From assembly GCA_014058105.1 (NCBI GenBank), contig JACGCM010002331.1, positions 310,001 to 374,000 of the forward strand: a DNA stretch of 64,000 bases, written 5' to 3'. Position 1 is the first letter of the stretch; every line of letters starts with the position of its first letter. This DNA comes from Kingdonia uniflora (Eukaryota > Streptophyta > Magnoliopsida > Ranunculales > Circaeasteraceae). Below the pieces are notes generated by a model. It saw only the letters and a list, made by a program, of their open reading frames with translations. It had not been told where the DNA came from and searched no databases. Position numbers and translations under genes: made by a program. Shown in pieces: positions 11,401 to 22,384 of the stretch.

Positions 11401-12587
11401 AAGATCCTACTGAAAGACGACGCATACTTGATAATGCTAAATGATACATCTTGTACAATGGTTTACTTTACAAAATTTCGGTCACAGGACCATATCTCGA
11501 GTGCTTATCAAAAAAAGAAGCTTAAAATTTCATATACGAACTCTACGAAGGTACATGTGGTCCCCACGTAGCAGGACGATCTCTAGCCAATCGTGTTCTT
11601 ACCCAAGGAGTCTTTTGGCCTAAAATGCAAGCCCAAGCCATTGAACTTGCAAGCAAGTGCGATGCCTGTCAACGACATGGCCCCCAAATTCGAGCCCCAG
11701 CCATGGAACTCCATTCCAGCAACGTTGTTTGGCCATTCAGAAAATAGGCCCTTGACCTCGTAGGAGAATTCCCCATTATACCAGGTAAAAGGAAGCATAT
11801 CCTAGTAGCAACAAATTACTTTACTAAGTGGGTAGAAGCAGTCCCTCTGTGTCGCACACGAGAAGACGAAGTCATCAAATTTGTATGAGAAACCATCATC
11901 ATTCGGTTTGGCTACCCCCATTTCATCAAAATCTATAATGGGCCTTAATTTGTTAGCTCTAGAGTCGTTGAGTTCCTCAATCAGCACAACATCATCCACT
12001 CTCCTTCCAATCCATATTACCGCCAAGGAAATGGTCAGGAAGAAATCACTAATCGTACTATTATAGATGGAATCAAAAAGTGTTTAACAGAGAAGAAGGG
12101 TAATTGGTTCTAAGAACTACCACATGTTTTATGGGAATATCGCACAACTCCTCGAGTATCAACTGGATGCATGCCATTCCTCCTGGCATATGGCACATAA
12201 GCAATCATTCCCATTAAATATCATCACTCGTTTAGCGACCATACCATGACAGATGAAGAAAATGAATTCCAGTTGGCATGTAACATGAACTGGATCGAGG
12301 AGACCAGAGATAGAGCAATCATGAATTTAGGAAGATACCACCAGGCATTAGCCCGATCTTACAACAAACGAGTTTGTCATATAAAGTTTTAAATCAAAGA
12401 TCTCGTCATCCGAGATGTTCCCAAACACAAAAAAGAAGTCAATGCTGGAAAATTGGCTAAAAATTGGGAATGTTCTTTTATCATTGTTGGAAAAAGTGAC
12501 CTTGGTTCTTACGATTTCGCCACCGAAAATGGGAAACGAGTTCCTAATCCTTGGAATACGAGGAGATTGAAGCTATACCAAAGATAA
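8500..12587 (+). pseudogene. Tat pol: PR-RT-RH-aRH-INT
   Basis: Order of domains: protease at about 8720-9215, with DTDSS in place of DTGSS and then IIGRCWLHNMR; RT at about 9430-10290, with VPKKNDTIRVYMDFTDLN, FGLKNAGVTYQRLM and the catalytic VYIDDM; RNase H at 10360-10593; a second RNase H at 10855-11222, reading LLTDGSAESMGSG, NNEAECEAL and YTDS; integrase at 11540-12430, with a zinc-binding CDACQRHG, LDLVGEFPIIPGKRKH and the GNGQEEITNRT region. The second integrase Asp is replaced (IYNGP instead of DNGP). More than ten in-frame stops occur. The coding sequence ends at TAA 12585-12587 after WNTRRLKLYQR. The element could not retrotranspose by itself. Confidence 0.85.
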
Positions 12588-12604
12588 TACCCTATCACAG
12601 TGTA

Positions 12605-12800
12605 CTTTTTTAAATAAATCTATCATCTTATATGTCGATCTTACATAAATGAAATACTTATGTTTGATCCCCATACATCTGAGTACTTTCTACTATTTCA
12701 TACAATACTCTATATAACATCCTTTGTATGTCAATCTTACATCAATGAAATACTTGTGTTTAATTGCCCTACGTCATAGTACTTTTCTAATATATCACAC
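12605..12800. repeat. 96-bp tandem duplication after pol
   Basis: Two diverged copies at 96-bp spacing, each with TATGTCRATCTTACATMAA, then GAAATACTT and an AGTACTTT word. It sits immediately after the integrase stop, in the zone known in Tat elements to accumulate tandem repeats. Confidence 0.65.
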
Positions 12801-12823
12801 AAGTACTTCTATACAAATTACAC

Positions 12824-13060
12824 ATTACAGATCGCTTGTTGCTTTAGCCAAACTGATCCTCTAATACATTACAGACCGCTTTTAGGTTTGCCCAATTCGA
12901 CCAACCTATCTAATACATTATATGTCAATTAATGGTTTGGCCAATTCGACCAAATTGATTACACATTACAGATCATTTGTTGTTTTAGCCAAACTTATCC
13001 TCAATACATTTTAGATTGTTTGTTGCTTCAGCCAAACCACCATCTAAACGCCAAACAAGA
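12824..13060. repeat. ~45-49-bp tandem array, five copies
   Basis: Five diverged units start with CATTACAGATC or a variant and contain TTGTTGCTTTAGCCAAAC, at about 12825, 12868, 12917, 12965 and 13010. Units 2 and 3 share an extra AATTCGACCAA. Tandem repeats in the 3' untranslated zone of Tat elements are known sources of satellite DNA. Confidence 0.7.
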
Positions 13061-13164
13061 CGATAATAATACAATTGGTTGATATAAAGGTCAGTACACA
13101 TACATACAGATCATTTACACTACTTTTTAATATTTTTATACCTATTATACTATCTTTTACATCA

Positions 13165-15690
13165 TCAGTCACTATCACTCAAACTCTCGATCACATCATC
13201 ACCCCGCGAACTCTCCCCATGTCGATGCAAATGCTTGCGCATAAACTCTGGCATCCTCCCAATGACAATATGTTTTCCTTCCTTAATCATCCTCATTTTA
13301 AGAGCACCAATTTTAGTCACCATGGAATTTAGGTACTCCGATTGAATCAACCTCATTTCGCATTGCACACCTTTTGCAACTAAACCATCATACACCATTT
13401 TACTCTCTGCCTCTAATCTATTGAACTCAGATACAAAAAAGGAGAACATTATTGTCTTCTCTCTCTCAAACGTATTACCTACCTCACTCTTGACTTTATC
13501 ACGAAGAAAAAATTCACCAAGTTTTCTATTCGCTTCCTTCAATGAAGCCTCTAAACTGTCGCAACGGTGTTCTACAACTTGTTTTTTAGCCAACATTGCA
13601 TCATGCCTAGTCTCAAACACGGTCATAAATTTGTCCATGTGGTAAATCAAAGATAGTGACCCCTCTATTTCAGCCTCACGATGATCACTATTTACCTTAA
13701 TATCATTAAGACTTATTTCTACATTTAAAAGATCAGCATTTAACTTGGTATTTGTATCACGCAATTTCACGTTTTTTGATTGATGCTCCAAGATGTCTAA
13801 CCTCAACAGCTGTATGGTATACTCTAGAGCAGATACTTTGTTCCAAGCTTCATTTATGTTTTCGTTCTATTTATTAGGGGCCTCTTCCATCTTTTTTATC
13901 ATCATATTCACAACCGCCCACAAAATTTCGTATTTTTGGGCACGAGCTTTTGTCCCTGAAACAGTGACTCGTGTATCAATTCTCTCCGCTTCCAACAAAT
14001 TTACCTAAAATTGCAAATCTTTTATATTTTTTTCTCCCTTCCTCGAAGCTGTTCGTAACTCTGTATTGTACGTTCGCGTCCAATTTAGCTCAGTTTCTTT
14101 GTCCTACTGTTTCTCAGACAAATAAATAACTGTATTCCGTTTCTATGATTTCTTCGCCTTCATTTTTCATTCTAATTCGATAACACTCTTTAGTACCCTC
14201 TGACATGAACGTAGTTCAACATTCAATTGTTCGCTTCGAACACGCAAGGCATCACATTAAATTTGGGCAGTTACCAGTTCTCCCTGTCATGACAGTTAAC
14301 ATTTATAATAGTTCACTCATAGAAACATATTACATATCACAGTTAACAAGATTAATCAAGAACATGATATCTGAGTAATATCGATACATCATTCTGTTCA
14401 TCATCACAAAGAACAGATTTCATTTATCATCAAACTAACACATATGAAGAATAGGTAAAAACTGGCACAACCAATCTTCACTTCTTCGAGATACGCGAGG
14501 GTAGTTCTTTATCTCTCAGACTCTTTTTTATTCGTTACTTGAACATCTATAGGAGGTGTAAAAGTTACCACTTTCTGCTGACACTGTTTGCGTCGTGATC
14601 GGGGAATCAGATTCTCGACCTCCTCCTCGTCTTCTTCTGACAATAATTCCCTCAACCTAGGAATGGGTTTTTCACCAACAAATTTCCCTTCCTCTTTGGT
14701 AAACCACATATTTTTAGCCTTGAAATTCTCCACATCAAAATCCTTCCCACATTTCATTACGAACTTCCTAAATTTGTTCTCAACCCTCGTCAGTTCCCCC
14801 CCCCCATAAAAATCAATGATACTTGTTATATGACGCTCATGCTCTGTTTGAGCTGTAACTTTTTCTCGCGACGGATACAAATACTCATTCAATTGCATAT
14901 GCATTTTGTACAGCTGCCTACACATTTCTTTTTGTAATACACCTAACGCCCTCATATCAACTTCTACCTTCATTCAAACAATAACTTCTTTCGACAATTG
15001 CGTCGCTAAAGACCTTTTTTGCTCAACATACTGTGATATTTCATCCTACAACCCCTTTACATCACTCTCTAATTCTTGTTGAACCTCTATTTGGTCTTTT
15101 CTTATCCTGAAAAATATAATTCTCATGGCCCTCCAATCCTATATAAAGCCAAACATATCAGATATTCAACATCTCCCCATATAATAGACACACCTGCTCG
15201 AGCTAAATATTTTATCGCGTCTACACTATGACGATTACGTGCCTCTTGAGCTAAAAACATAACTCGACCTAGGTCAGGTACTATACCTCTTTTCTTCAAA
15301 AGTTCAACATAAGTTTGTTTTAAACACCGTTCATTATCTACTTCGACCTCGAAATACAATGGCAAAGCTATCAACATACTTTAACACCTAGCTTTATTTC
15401 TCGGGTCATTAAAACAAGTCAACTCTTTTGGTTTTTGAACTAATACCCCCCTTTCCTCTTCCTTTCTTAACACCTCATCTCTTTATATTTTTATCTTAGA
15501 ATATCTATACTGGAGGTCATATAATTTCTTAAATATGTTCTCAGAATTAGATTTAAATTGCCTTCTCTCATATTCAGTTTTATTAAGTACCTGTTGAATA
15601 CGAGCCACCGAATCCCTCGTTCTACTCAACAATCTCTTCAGTTCGGAATTCATTTTCTTAATCGCTCTATCTCCTACATAAATTACAAAT
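13165..15690 (-). pseudogene. Tat antisense gene 2, long coiled-coil protein
   Basis: Minus-strand open blocks at 15690-15483, 15377-15123, 14973-14509 and 13806-13165 share a charged, heptad-like composition rich in Glu, Lys, Leu and Arg (for example SELKRLLSRTRDSVARIQQV and RCDSLEASLKEANRK). The last block ends with an acidic-Ser tail, VIESLSDSD. They probably represent exons and frame-shifted pieces of one gene transcribed against pol. An acceptor-like TTTATGTAG precedes the first block. The function of antisense proteins in Tat elements is not established. The coiled coils suggest oligomerisation or binding of a partner. Stops between the blocks suggest decay, though unrecognised introns could explain some. 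Confidence 0.55.
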
Positions 15691-15856
15691 ATCTCATAAT
15701 CATACAAGCATTCAAGAAGAGCATACTACAAGCTTCTATCAAACTTAACAGTTTACGACCTTACAGAGTATAATCCCATCAAAATTAAAATGAAGTGCAT
15801 AGTTTGAAACATAGTACTACAGATTGCTTAAAGAATTTTTCTCATGTCTACCTCAT

Positions 15857-18434
15857 CTAAAGGGTCCGAAGTCTTCTCGCAGCTATAGCTGGTTCAGTGG
15901 CTGTAACATGTACATTGGTCGGATCAACAATATCAGCCACCACCTCACTTTCGACCTCAACATGAAAGACTATTTTATCATATCTGCCAGTGTGGCCTAG
16001 CTGCACGTCAGCTTTCGCAATCCAAAATTATAATAAGATTGGACAAAGTGATATATTTCCACATTCAGTGCCTTGACTGATTCAGACATAACGTCATCAT
16101 AATCCGCAAGAAGTCTATATTTTTTTACAGCCGCCTTAACATCTTTAGCTCTCTTGTCTTTCGTTAGCTCGAGCTCAACTTCGAGATCTTTCATACGAGC
16201 AGATTGGGCGTCAAACTTCAAAGTAAGATCCCCGAACTCTTGGCCCTTCTATCAAGACATTTTACCGCCCCCTTCAGCAATATCGAGAGCTGCCAGTACA
16301 AAGTATACACAAACACAAGTTCAAAACAAATAGCTCTAAATTTGAATACAAGACACTTAAAGATTTCAAATACATACCGCGAAAGTGTGCCCCTGACATT
16401 CTTTATCGAGCTACTTCAGATCGGTCCCCGCTATCAGACGGTATTTCTTCTCCAGCTCTTGCATCTTGGCCGTAGCATAAGAGATAGTACGAGAGCTACC
16501 TTTATCCTCATGGCGCTTTCTCTTCATCAAGTTCATCTTTACTTTAGCAGGACTAATCGCACTCACTTCCCATCTTTCCTCCATAACAGGTAGAGTTTTT
16601 GCGATCTCTTGTTCTGTGGTCACAACCACATTGATAGGCGTACCCTGTGGAGCTAACCTTCTCGACCTACGAGTAGTCCGCTTTAGACTTTCAGGAGCAG
16701 GAGGTGGAAGACTAAGGACAACCTCAACAGTTAAACGAGATTTCTCCTCAACCATAACTCATTTTTTGTGAGCTCGCTGAACTTTGGGTACTATGAAGTC
16801 TACCCTCTTATCCCGACGAATACCCAACTCACCAAGCTCCTGCTTTAGCTCATCCTAGGCCTGTTTTCAGATCGGATAGGATCGGAAATAGAGGTGTTCG
16901 GAATTTTTCCAATTTTTTTCGGAACTAGAAAACCTGTTCCGATCCGATCCGATTTTTTTCAGAACTGTCAAAATAAATCCGAATCCGAAATTTTTCGGAA
17001 TTTTCGGAATTTCGGAATTTCCAGAATTCGGAACAAAATTTGGAATTTTCAGAATAAATTTTGGATATTCTGAAAAATCCGAATAAATTTCGAATTTTCG
17101 GAGTAATTTTCTGAATAAATTATTTTGATATTTTGGATTCGGATATATTCGGAATATGTTATTCTGACTAAATCGGAATAATAGTATTCGAAAAAATCGG
17201 ATCGGTTATTTTCGGAAAAATCGGATCGGTTATTTTCGGAAAAATCGGAATAATATTATTCGAAAAAATCGGATCGGTTATTTTCAGAAAAATCGGAATT
17301 TCGGAATTACAGAAGCCTATCCGATTCCGATCCGAATTTTTTCGGAAAAAATCAGAAATCGGATTTTCGGAAATCGGAACTGTAAAATTGGGTTCCAAAA
17401 TCGAAAAAATCGGAAGTTCGGACAAAAGTTGCAGCCCTAGTTCATCCTGATCTCGAGCAGCACAATCAAACAAGCTGGTCGTACCAGGCGCCAATGCAGG
17501 ATTGGGTTCTAACAAAAAAAAGGGGAGCATAATATTAATTAACAGTTCAAAAACAAGATATTGGTTAGCCAAAGATTGATCAACGTTACTTACTCGGGTT
17601 ATAATATTTATGGTTTAGAACGAGCACTGGTTCATCTGGAACCTGCATACAATTACCTCCTACCCATACAAGGTGATCGTTCGATGGTCTACCCACATAT
17701 TCAAAATTAAATTTTTTTGGCCTCGATGAATCACTATACAGGTAACCACTACTTCGGCCTTTGACATATTTCTATTTATAAAATTTTAACACATCATTGG
17801 CTTCGAACTACTTGGCAGTCCCTTCCTTACTCCATTTCTCATCCAGTGCTCCGCATACCCTCATCATCTCATAAACATTCCCATTTAGTTGGGCAGGACA
17901 ATACTGCAGTTCATTTATCACCCTTTTTGAAAATAAATTAGAGGGATGTTAAGCCCATACACAACCTGGTTCAGGTAACATAAAAACCCATAATTCAGGC
18001 CTGATAACCCGAGGCTGTTATAATATGAAAGAGTGACATCATCAATAATTCCTCTCTCTTTTTTCCACTTCTCCAATCAAGGGACTTGGTAGTATACCGC
18101 CTCCTCTCATTTTCCTAAGACATAGGCCCTAAACCAGCGACCTTGGTTCCCCAGGTAGCTTCCCCATTATCCTTGTAATTTCTTCTTATATTTTAAGAAT
18201 TATTTTCCTACATCTACCCCTCTGGGTATATAACAAATATATTAACTTTATCTTTTCTATCATCTATCTCCCTTTCTCTATCTTACTGGTTTCCCTAACT
18301 TCTACAATCACATTTAAACTATTTACGGTCCCTTCCATGGCATCACTCTTGTCCTCCCTCCCTGACGATGAGGTCTCCTCCGAACTCGAAGATACTACAA
18401 ATCTACTTGAGGGAATTATAGGTTTATAACGCAT
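15857..18434 (-). pseudogene. Tat antisense gene 1 (Transposase_28-like)
   Basis: Starts near 18434 (MRYKPIIPSSRFVVSSSSEE). The segment 18.0-17.65 kb reads FMLPEPGCVWA..., YCPAQLNGNVYEMMRVCGAL, VGRPSNDHLVW, resembling the N-terminal domain annotated as Transposase_28 or 'putative gypsy-type transposon' in antisense Tat proteins; that match is tentative. Introns fit GT-AG at 17593-17509 and 16378-16290. Downstream come a basic linker with RRSRRLAPQGTP and a coiled coil (MKDLEVELELTKDKRAKDV). It ends RRLRTL* at 15857. The hAT-like MITE at 16857-17440 splits the exon. Deleting it plus one target copy restores a continuous frame across the junction (RDQDE joined to LKQELGELG). Other stops (for example after RAHKK) remain. 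Confidence 0.6.
16857..17440. mobile_element. hAT-like MITE inserted in the antisense gene
   Basis: A 584-bp element with an interior built of variants of ATCGGATCGG and TTTTCGGAA. Its left end is AGGCCTGTTTTCAGATCGGA and its inverted right end is CTAGGGCTGCAACTTTTGTC. CTCATCCT (16849-16856) and TTCATCCT (17441-17448) flank it. An 8-bp target duplication with (T)AGGGCTG-type ends is characteristic of hAT elements. The runs of TCGGAA are typical of low-complexity interiors in non-autonomous hAT copies. Confidence 0.75.
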
Positions 18435-21389
18435 ATTGATCCTACAGATACACAAAATATTTTATCATTATCTCTACTTTCCATATTACACCCTATACAC
18501 AGTAAAAATAGGCCCACCCAAATTTCTACCCAATCAACACGCTTACTCTGCAATTTCCTAGAAAAACAAAAGGCAATCATTTCAAGTTTTCCCTCTCCTT
18601 CTCCAAATTAATATTTTCTCTCTCTACAACTTCTTCATATTACAAAGCTTTAAAACTGCAAAACTCTCTCATTAGTTATTCACAGATCTTAAAACCCCTA
18701 TATTATCAACCTACTGTATCCCTTAATCTACAAACATAAAATAGAGAACATCATACAGAGTACTAGCAAACACAAATCAAACAAACAGGGACACAAATTA
18801 CCAACCTGTACTTGAAAAGCAACAATCTTCTGCTTTATCCGGACGTTTTCTTGAGGATGACCGCTCCCGACACTTTTTAGACAGTTTTTTTATCAACCGA
18901 TGAACCTCTCTCTCTCTCAAATCACACTCAGAACTCAAACATTTCCTCTCTGTGAAAATGGGATTTGCACAACTTTTTTCTCTCTCTACAACTGTTGATA
19001 ATTTATGAGGGAGAGAGATACGAGTTTTTATACTCTCCCTCGGTTTTCGAAATATCGGTTTTCTCAGACGCGTGTCAGCCATCCCTACTGTATCCATAAG
19101 CACGTATTTTTGGGTAACAGAGTCATCATTGCTTCTGTGATTACGTCTACGGTCATCACGTCTGTCTCTATTATCTGTCATTACAAATTTTGTACCTTTT
19201 CCTCAATACAGTACAAACGATCAATCATCTTACTTTTATACCGTACCCAGATCGTACGACTTTCTCAAAATAGTTCAACATTCAAAATTTGGAGATATCT
19301 ATACAGTTGCATGTTAAAATCATACAACTGTAATCCACAATACTTACACGACAGGCAGTAAAACAGAATACTTTATTCTTATTCATCTCAGTTCGATGCA
19401 ACAACCATGTCTCATTCTCAATAAAATAGATTACACAAACAGATTACTGCTAACAGATTACTTATTAATTTATTGTAAACTTTCGCTGTTCGATCTTACA
19501 GAATTTTGTAGTTACATCTAAAGTGGCCTAGATGGTTCGCCTGCCCATAGAGAATTATCTTTCCTCTTGCTGCCCTTGCATCCTCTTCAACAATTTTGTC
19601 ACATGTGAGCTATCGAACTGTCATCTTTCGCACAGTGGCATCCAGTAGCAACCTACAAAACACATAGTAAAAAAGTTGTCATACTCTGCATGCCTTCCTT
19701 TAGCATCCAGGCCATTCAAATTCAATGGTCATTCTAGTAACACAACATTATAAGGCAGTTGATGAAAATATCGCTTACAAAGTTCAGTAACCTTGATCTG
19801 AAACCTACCGTCTATTGCATGATGAGCTCGTTGGGAACACATCCTCACCATGGTTACTTATACTGCCTCCACAACAAAATTAATAGTCCTATAGAAGATA
19901 CAAGGCATAGCAGCCAAGAATCCCACGTTATATAGTCACTAGGGAGATCTTTACAAATCTAGATTACCCCACAGATTTTGCTGAAGAGTATATTTTCTAA
20001 GAAAATTTTGGGGACAACAGAATATGAACAAGCAAAACCAGAATATTGTGACTCTTTCCATATTATAAAATATCTCCTCAGATTTTATACGAGTAAATAT
20101 ATACAGATGGCAACATGTAAAGTCAAGCAAGTCCAGCTGTGACGCCTACAGCCCTTATCAAATTTTTTTCACAGTTCAAGACATTCTTTCATTCAGTTCG
20201 AAGACACAGATCGCAAAAAAAAAAAGCCATATACTTTTTTTTAGCAACACAGTCATCTTACAAAAATTATCTACTTCCTATCACCACATTTTCAAACTCC
20301 TCTAATTTTTCAAACTCACTACCATTTACCATTATCCACATTACAATCCTTACAATTCAATTTTCCTAATCATACCTCATGATAAAATAACACCTGTTTG
20401 CAAACTCCTATTTTACAATAGAAAATTGTACAAACAAGTTCGATACAAAGAATCAAGATACCAGAACGGAGACATTTCATTAGTTCAAAATTTTCTCTTA
20501 CATAATACTTTACAGATAACAAATGTTCCAAACAAATTCACCAGATTACTTTACACAGTTCCAGTCCGAAATGCCTTTCCACAGTCAACAAGGAAGAAGA
20601 TATAAATTTTAAGCAACTTTAAACTTTGATCACATACTACAAGGAACAAGAAACAATAGAATTAGAAATCACAGATGAAAGATCTTCTTCAGGGCCAATA
20701 TCTATGGTCCCTGGAAGAAAAACCTCCAACATTACCACCTCTTCCACCATAACCCTCACCTCGTATGCTAGAGACAGACGGAAGGTCATATTTCCTCAAC
20801 AAGACCCACTCATTAGCAGGGTACCGACGAGGCTCCCTCGAACGAACGCCTGCTGCTTCATCTTCAGTTGTCACGGCCTCCTTCGCCAGCAGTCGAAGCC
20901 CATTTTGGCGCTCTACCTCAGATGTCAGCATATAGTGGAAACGTACCATCTAATAATAGTCATTCCCGCCTCTATCACTTCTTCATATGACATATGACAT
21001 ATGATGATAGGTGGGAGACACAGGAATTGACGTTGGCAGATGCAAAGACTGGCATCTAAAATACCTGATGCACAGTTCTTCCATCGTCTTACGGATCCTA
21101 GACTCTCGAGCCTGATTCCTTGTAGTCACCATCCTCTCAGCAATAGAAGATTTCAAGTACCGAACCAAACATAGAGAAAAAAATAGTGCAGAGACGAAGA
21201 CTTGGTTCATCATACTCACCTCAGAATGCCTTTTATACTGTGGTCAACATTTAAATCGACTCTTCAAATTCCCAACGTCAGAAGGATTTCCCATGCAAAC
21301 AACTTTGACTAGAACCATTGGTTCTAAGAAACCCAAAAGACACCAACAGATATTCATGAATATACGTTGGAAATAATTCCCAGATATTA
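18435..21389. other. Tat element 3' region, no clear gene
   Basis: About 3 kb between antisense gene 1 and the LTR-like end. A minus-strand open frame at 19181-18798 is basic and Arg/Asp-rich (DNRDRRDDRRRNHRS) and may be a 5' extension of the antisense gene or chance. A plus/minus open block at 20.63-21.0 kb has no recognised similarity. The start of the 3' LTR could not be fixed because no second LTR copy exists in the window. Confidence 0.4.
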
Positions 21390-21760
21390 ACTACAACATT
21401 AATCACACTTCTCAACCAACACCACTTGCTCACAAGATTTCTCGTACTATTGGCTGAGAGGGGGCGGTTGTAGTGGCTTATTCCGCATCTCAAACTCATG
21501 CTTCATCTTCGAACTATATACAAACTTTTGAACTCATCAACAGAGCACGTGGCACATTTGTAGCACGATCAAAACAGCAACATAAGGAATAACACAAGTT
21601 TCTCAACCAACACCACTCGTCCATGATACTGCTCGTGCTCTTGGTTGAGAACCGTCTTGTAATAAACTTATTTTGCATTTTGGACTCATACTTCATCCTC
21701 GAACTCATCAACATACATGAAGCACTATTAAAGACATATTCAGTATCCCTAAGTTTTTGT
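21390..21760. repeat. ~190-bp tandem duplication in the LTR region
   Basis: CTCAACCAACACCACT occurs at 21411 and 21602. Each is followed by a related block: a Cys/Thr-rich stretch, GGCTGAGAG or GGTTGAGAA, CAAACTCATGCTTCATC or GACTCATACTTCATC, then CGAACTCATCAACA. The two copies are clearly diverged. Confidence 0.6.
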
Positions 21761-21889
21761 CATCACTATTCGACCTCTACATCAACAGTTCAAGTCAACA
21801 GACACATCATCATCAATAAAGCCGTTACGAGACAAGCAGAATCAGCCTGTTATACAATCTGGTCAAAGAATATCAAACATATATTTTGT

Positions 21890-22190
21890 AACGTCCATCA
21901 TTAAGAATCTTAATAGTCGTCAAACGGTCATATTATAAGACCTATAAATAGGACCAGAGAATTTGAGATGAATGACAGAATAATTCTCATTCTAACACGA
22001 CATACTCAAATACTCAGAACGCTCATTATAATAAACTAGCACTCTCAATAATATATCTATCTCTTTCTAAAATCCTCAAGAGAGGTCGTGGTTTTAATCA
22101 TATTTAAAGGTTTTCCACGCTAAATTATCGTGTTATCTATTACTTACTATTCTTGAGCGTTCTAAACACATTTGGTATAAAGGCTAAGTT
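21890..22190 (+). promoter_or_regulatory. LTR-like promoter, end and possible primer-binding site
   Basis: A TATA motif sits in CCTATAAATAGGACC (from 21941). About 225 bp further on, the sequence ends TTCTAAACACA and is followed by TGGTATAAAGGCTAAG (from 22173). That resembles an initiator-Met tRNA primer-binding site (TGGTATCAGAGC). A 3' LTR would not be expected to be followed by a primer-binding site, so this end may be a 5' LTR or a tandem LTR junction. Confidence 0.45.
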
Positions 22191-22384
22191 CAATTCCTAG
22201 AATTAGGCTATTACACTTGACTGAGAAGTTTAGCTTTCCAAGATTGTAATTTATCCTTAACTCTAGTAGCAATATAACCATAATCCAACCTTTTATATAT
22301 GGACAAAAGAACATGACTTCCCGTATATCTTGAAGTAATATCACTCTTTTGGATACCCAGAACCCTTCTTAGTATAAATTGCAT

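Larger units (their letters stand above)
8481..22170 (+). mobile_element. Ty3/gypsy Tat-lineage retrotransposon, 5'-truncated
   Basis: Pol occupies 8.6-12.6 kb on the plus strand. It is followed by tandem repeats, two antisense coiled-coil genes (13.2-18.4 kb) and a long region ending in an LTR-like promoter and CA end near 22.17 kb. A second RNase H after the RT-linked one, and extra antisense genes between integrase and the 3' LTR, are established hallmarks of the Tat lineage (Ogre/Retand group). Gag and the 5' LTR are missing, and the boundary with Harbinger sequence is at about 8480. The hAT-like MITE at 16.9-17.4 kb inserted later. Confidence 0.75.

Noticed and set aside
16860..17430. 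AT-rich TCGGAA repeats as a separate satellite or minus-strand gene of 134 codons
   Set aside because: The repeats lie wholly between hAT-like ends with a target duplication. The minus frame is partly MITE sequence read through.
22173..22215. A tRNA gene, because of TTCAATTCCT near 22190
   Set aside because: No cloverleaf can be drawn around it. It is better explained as primer-binding-site sequence.
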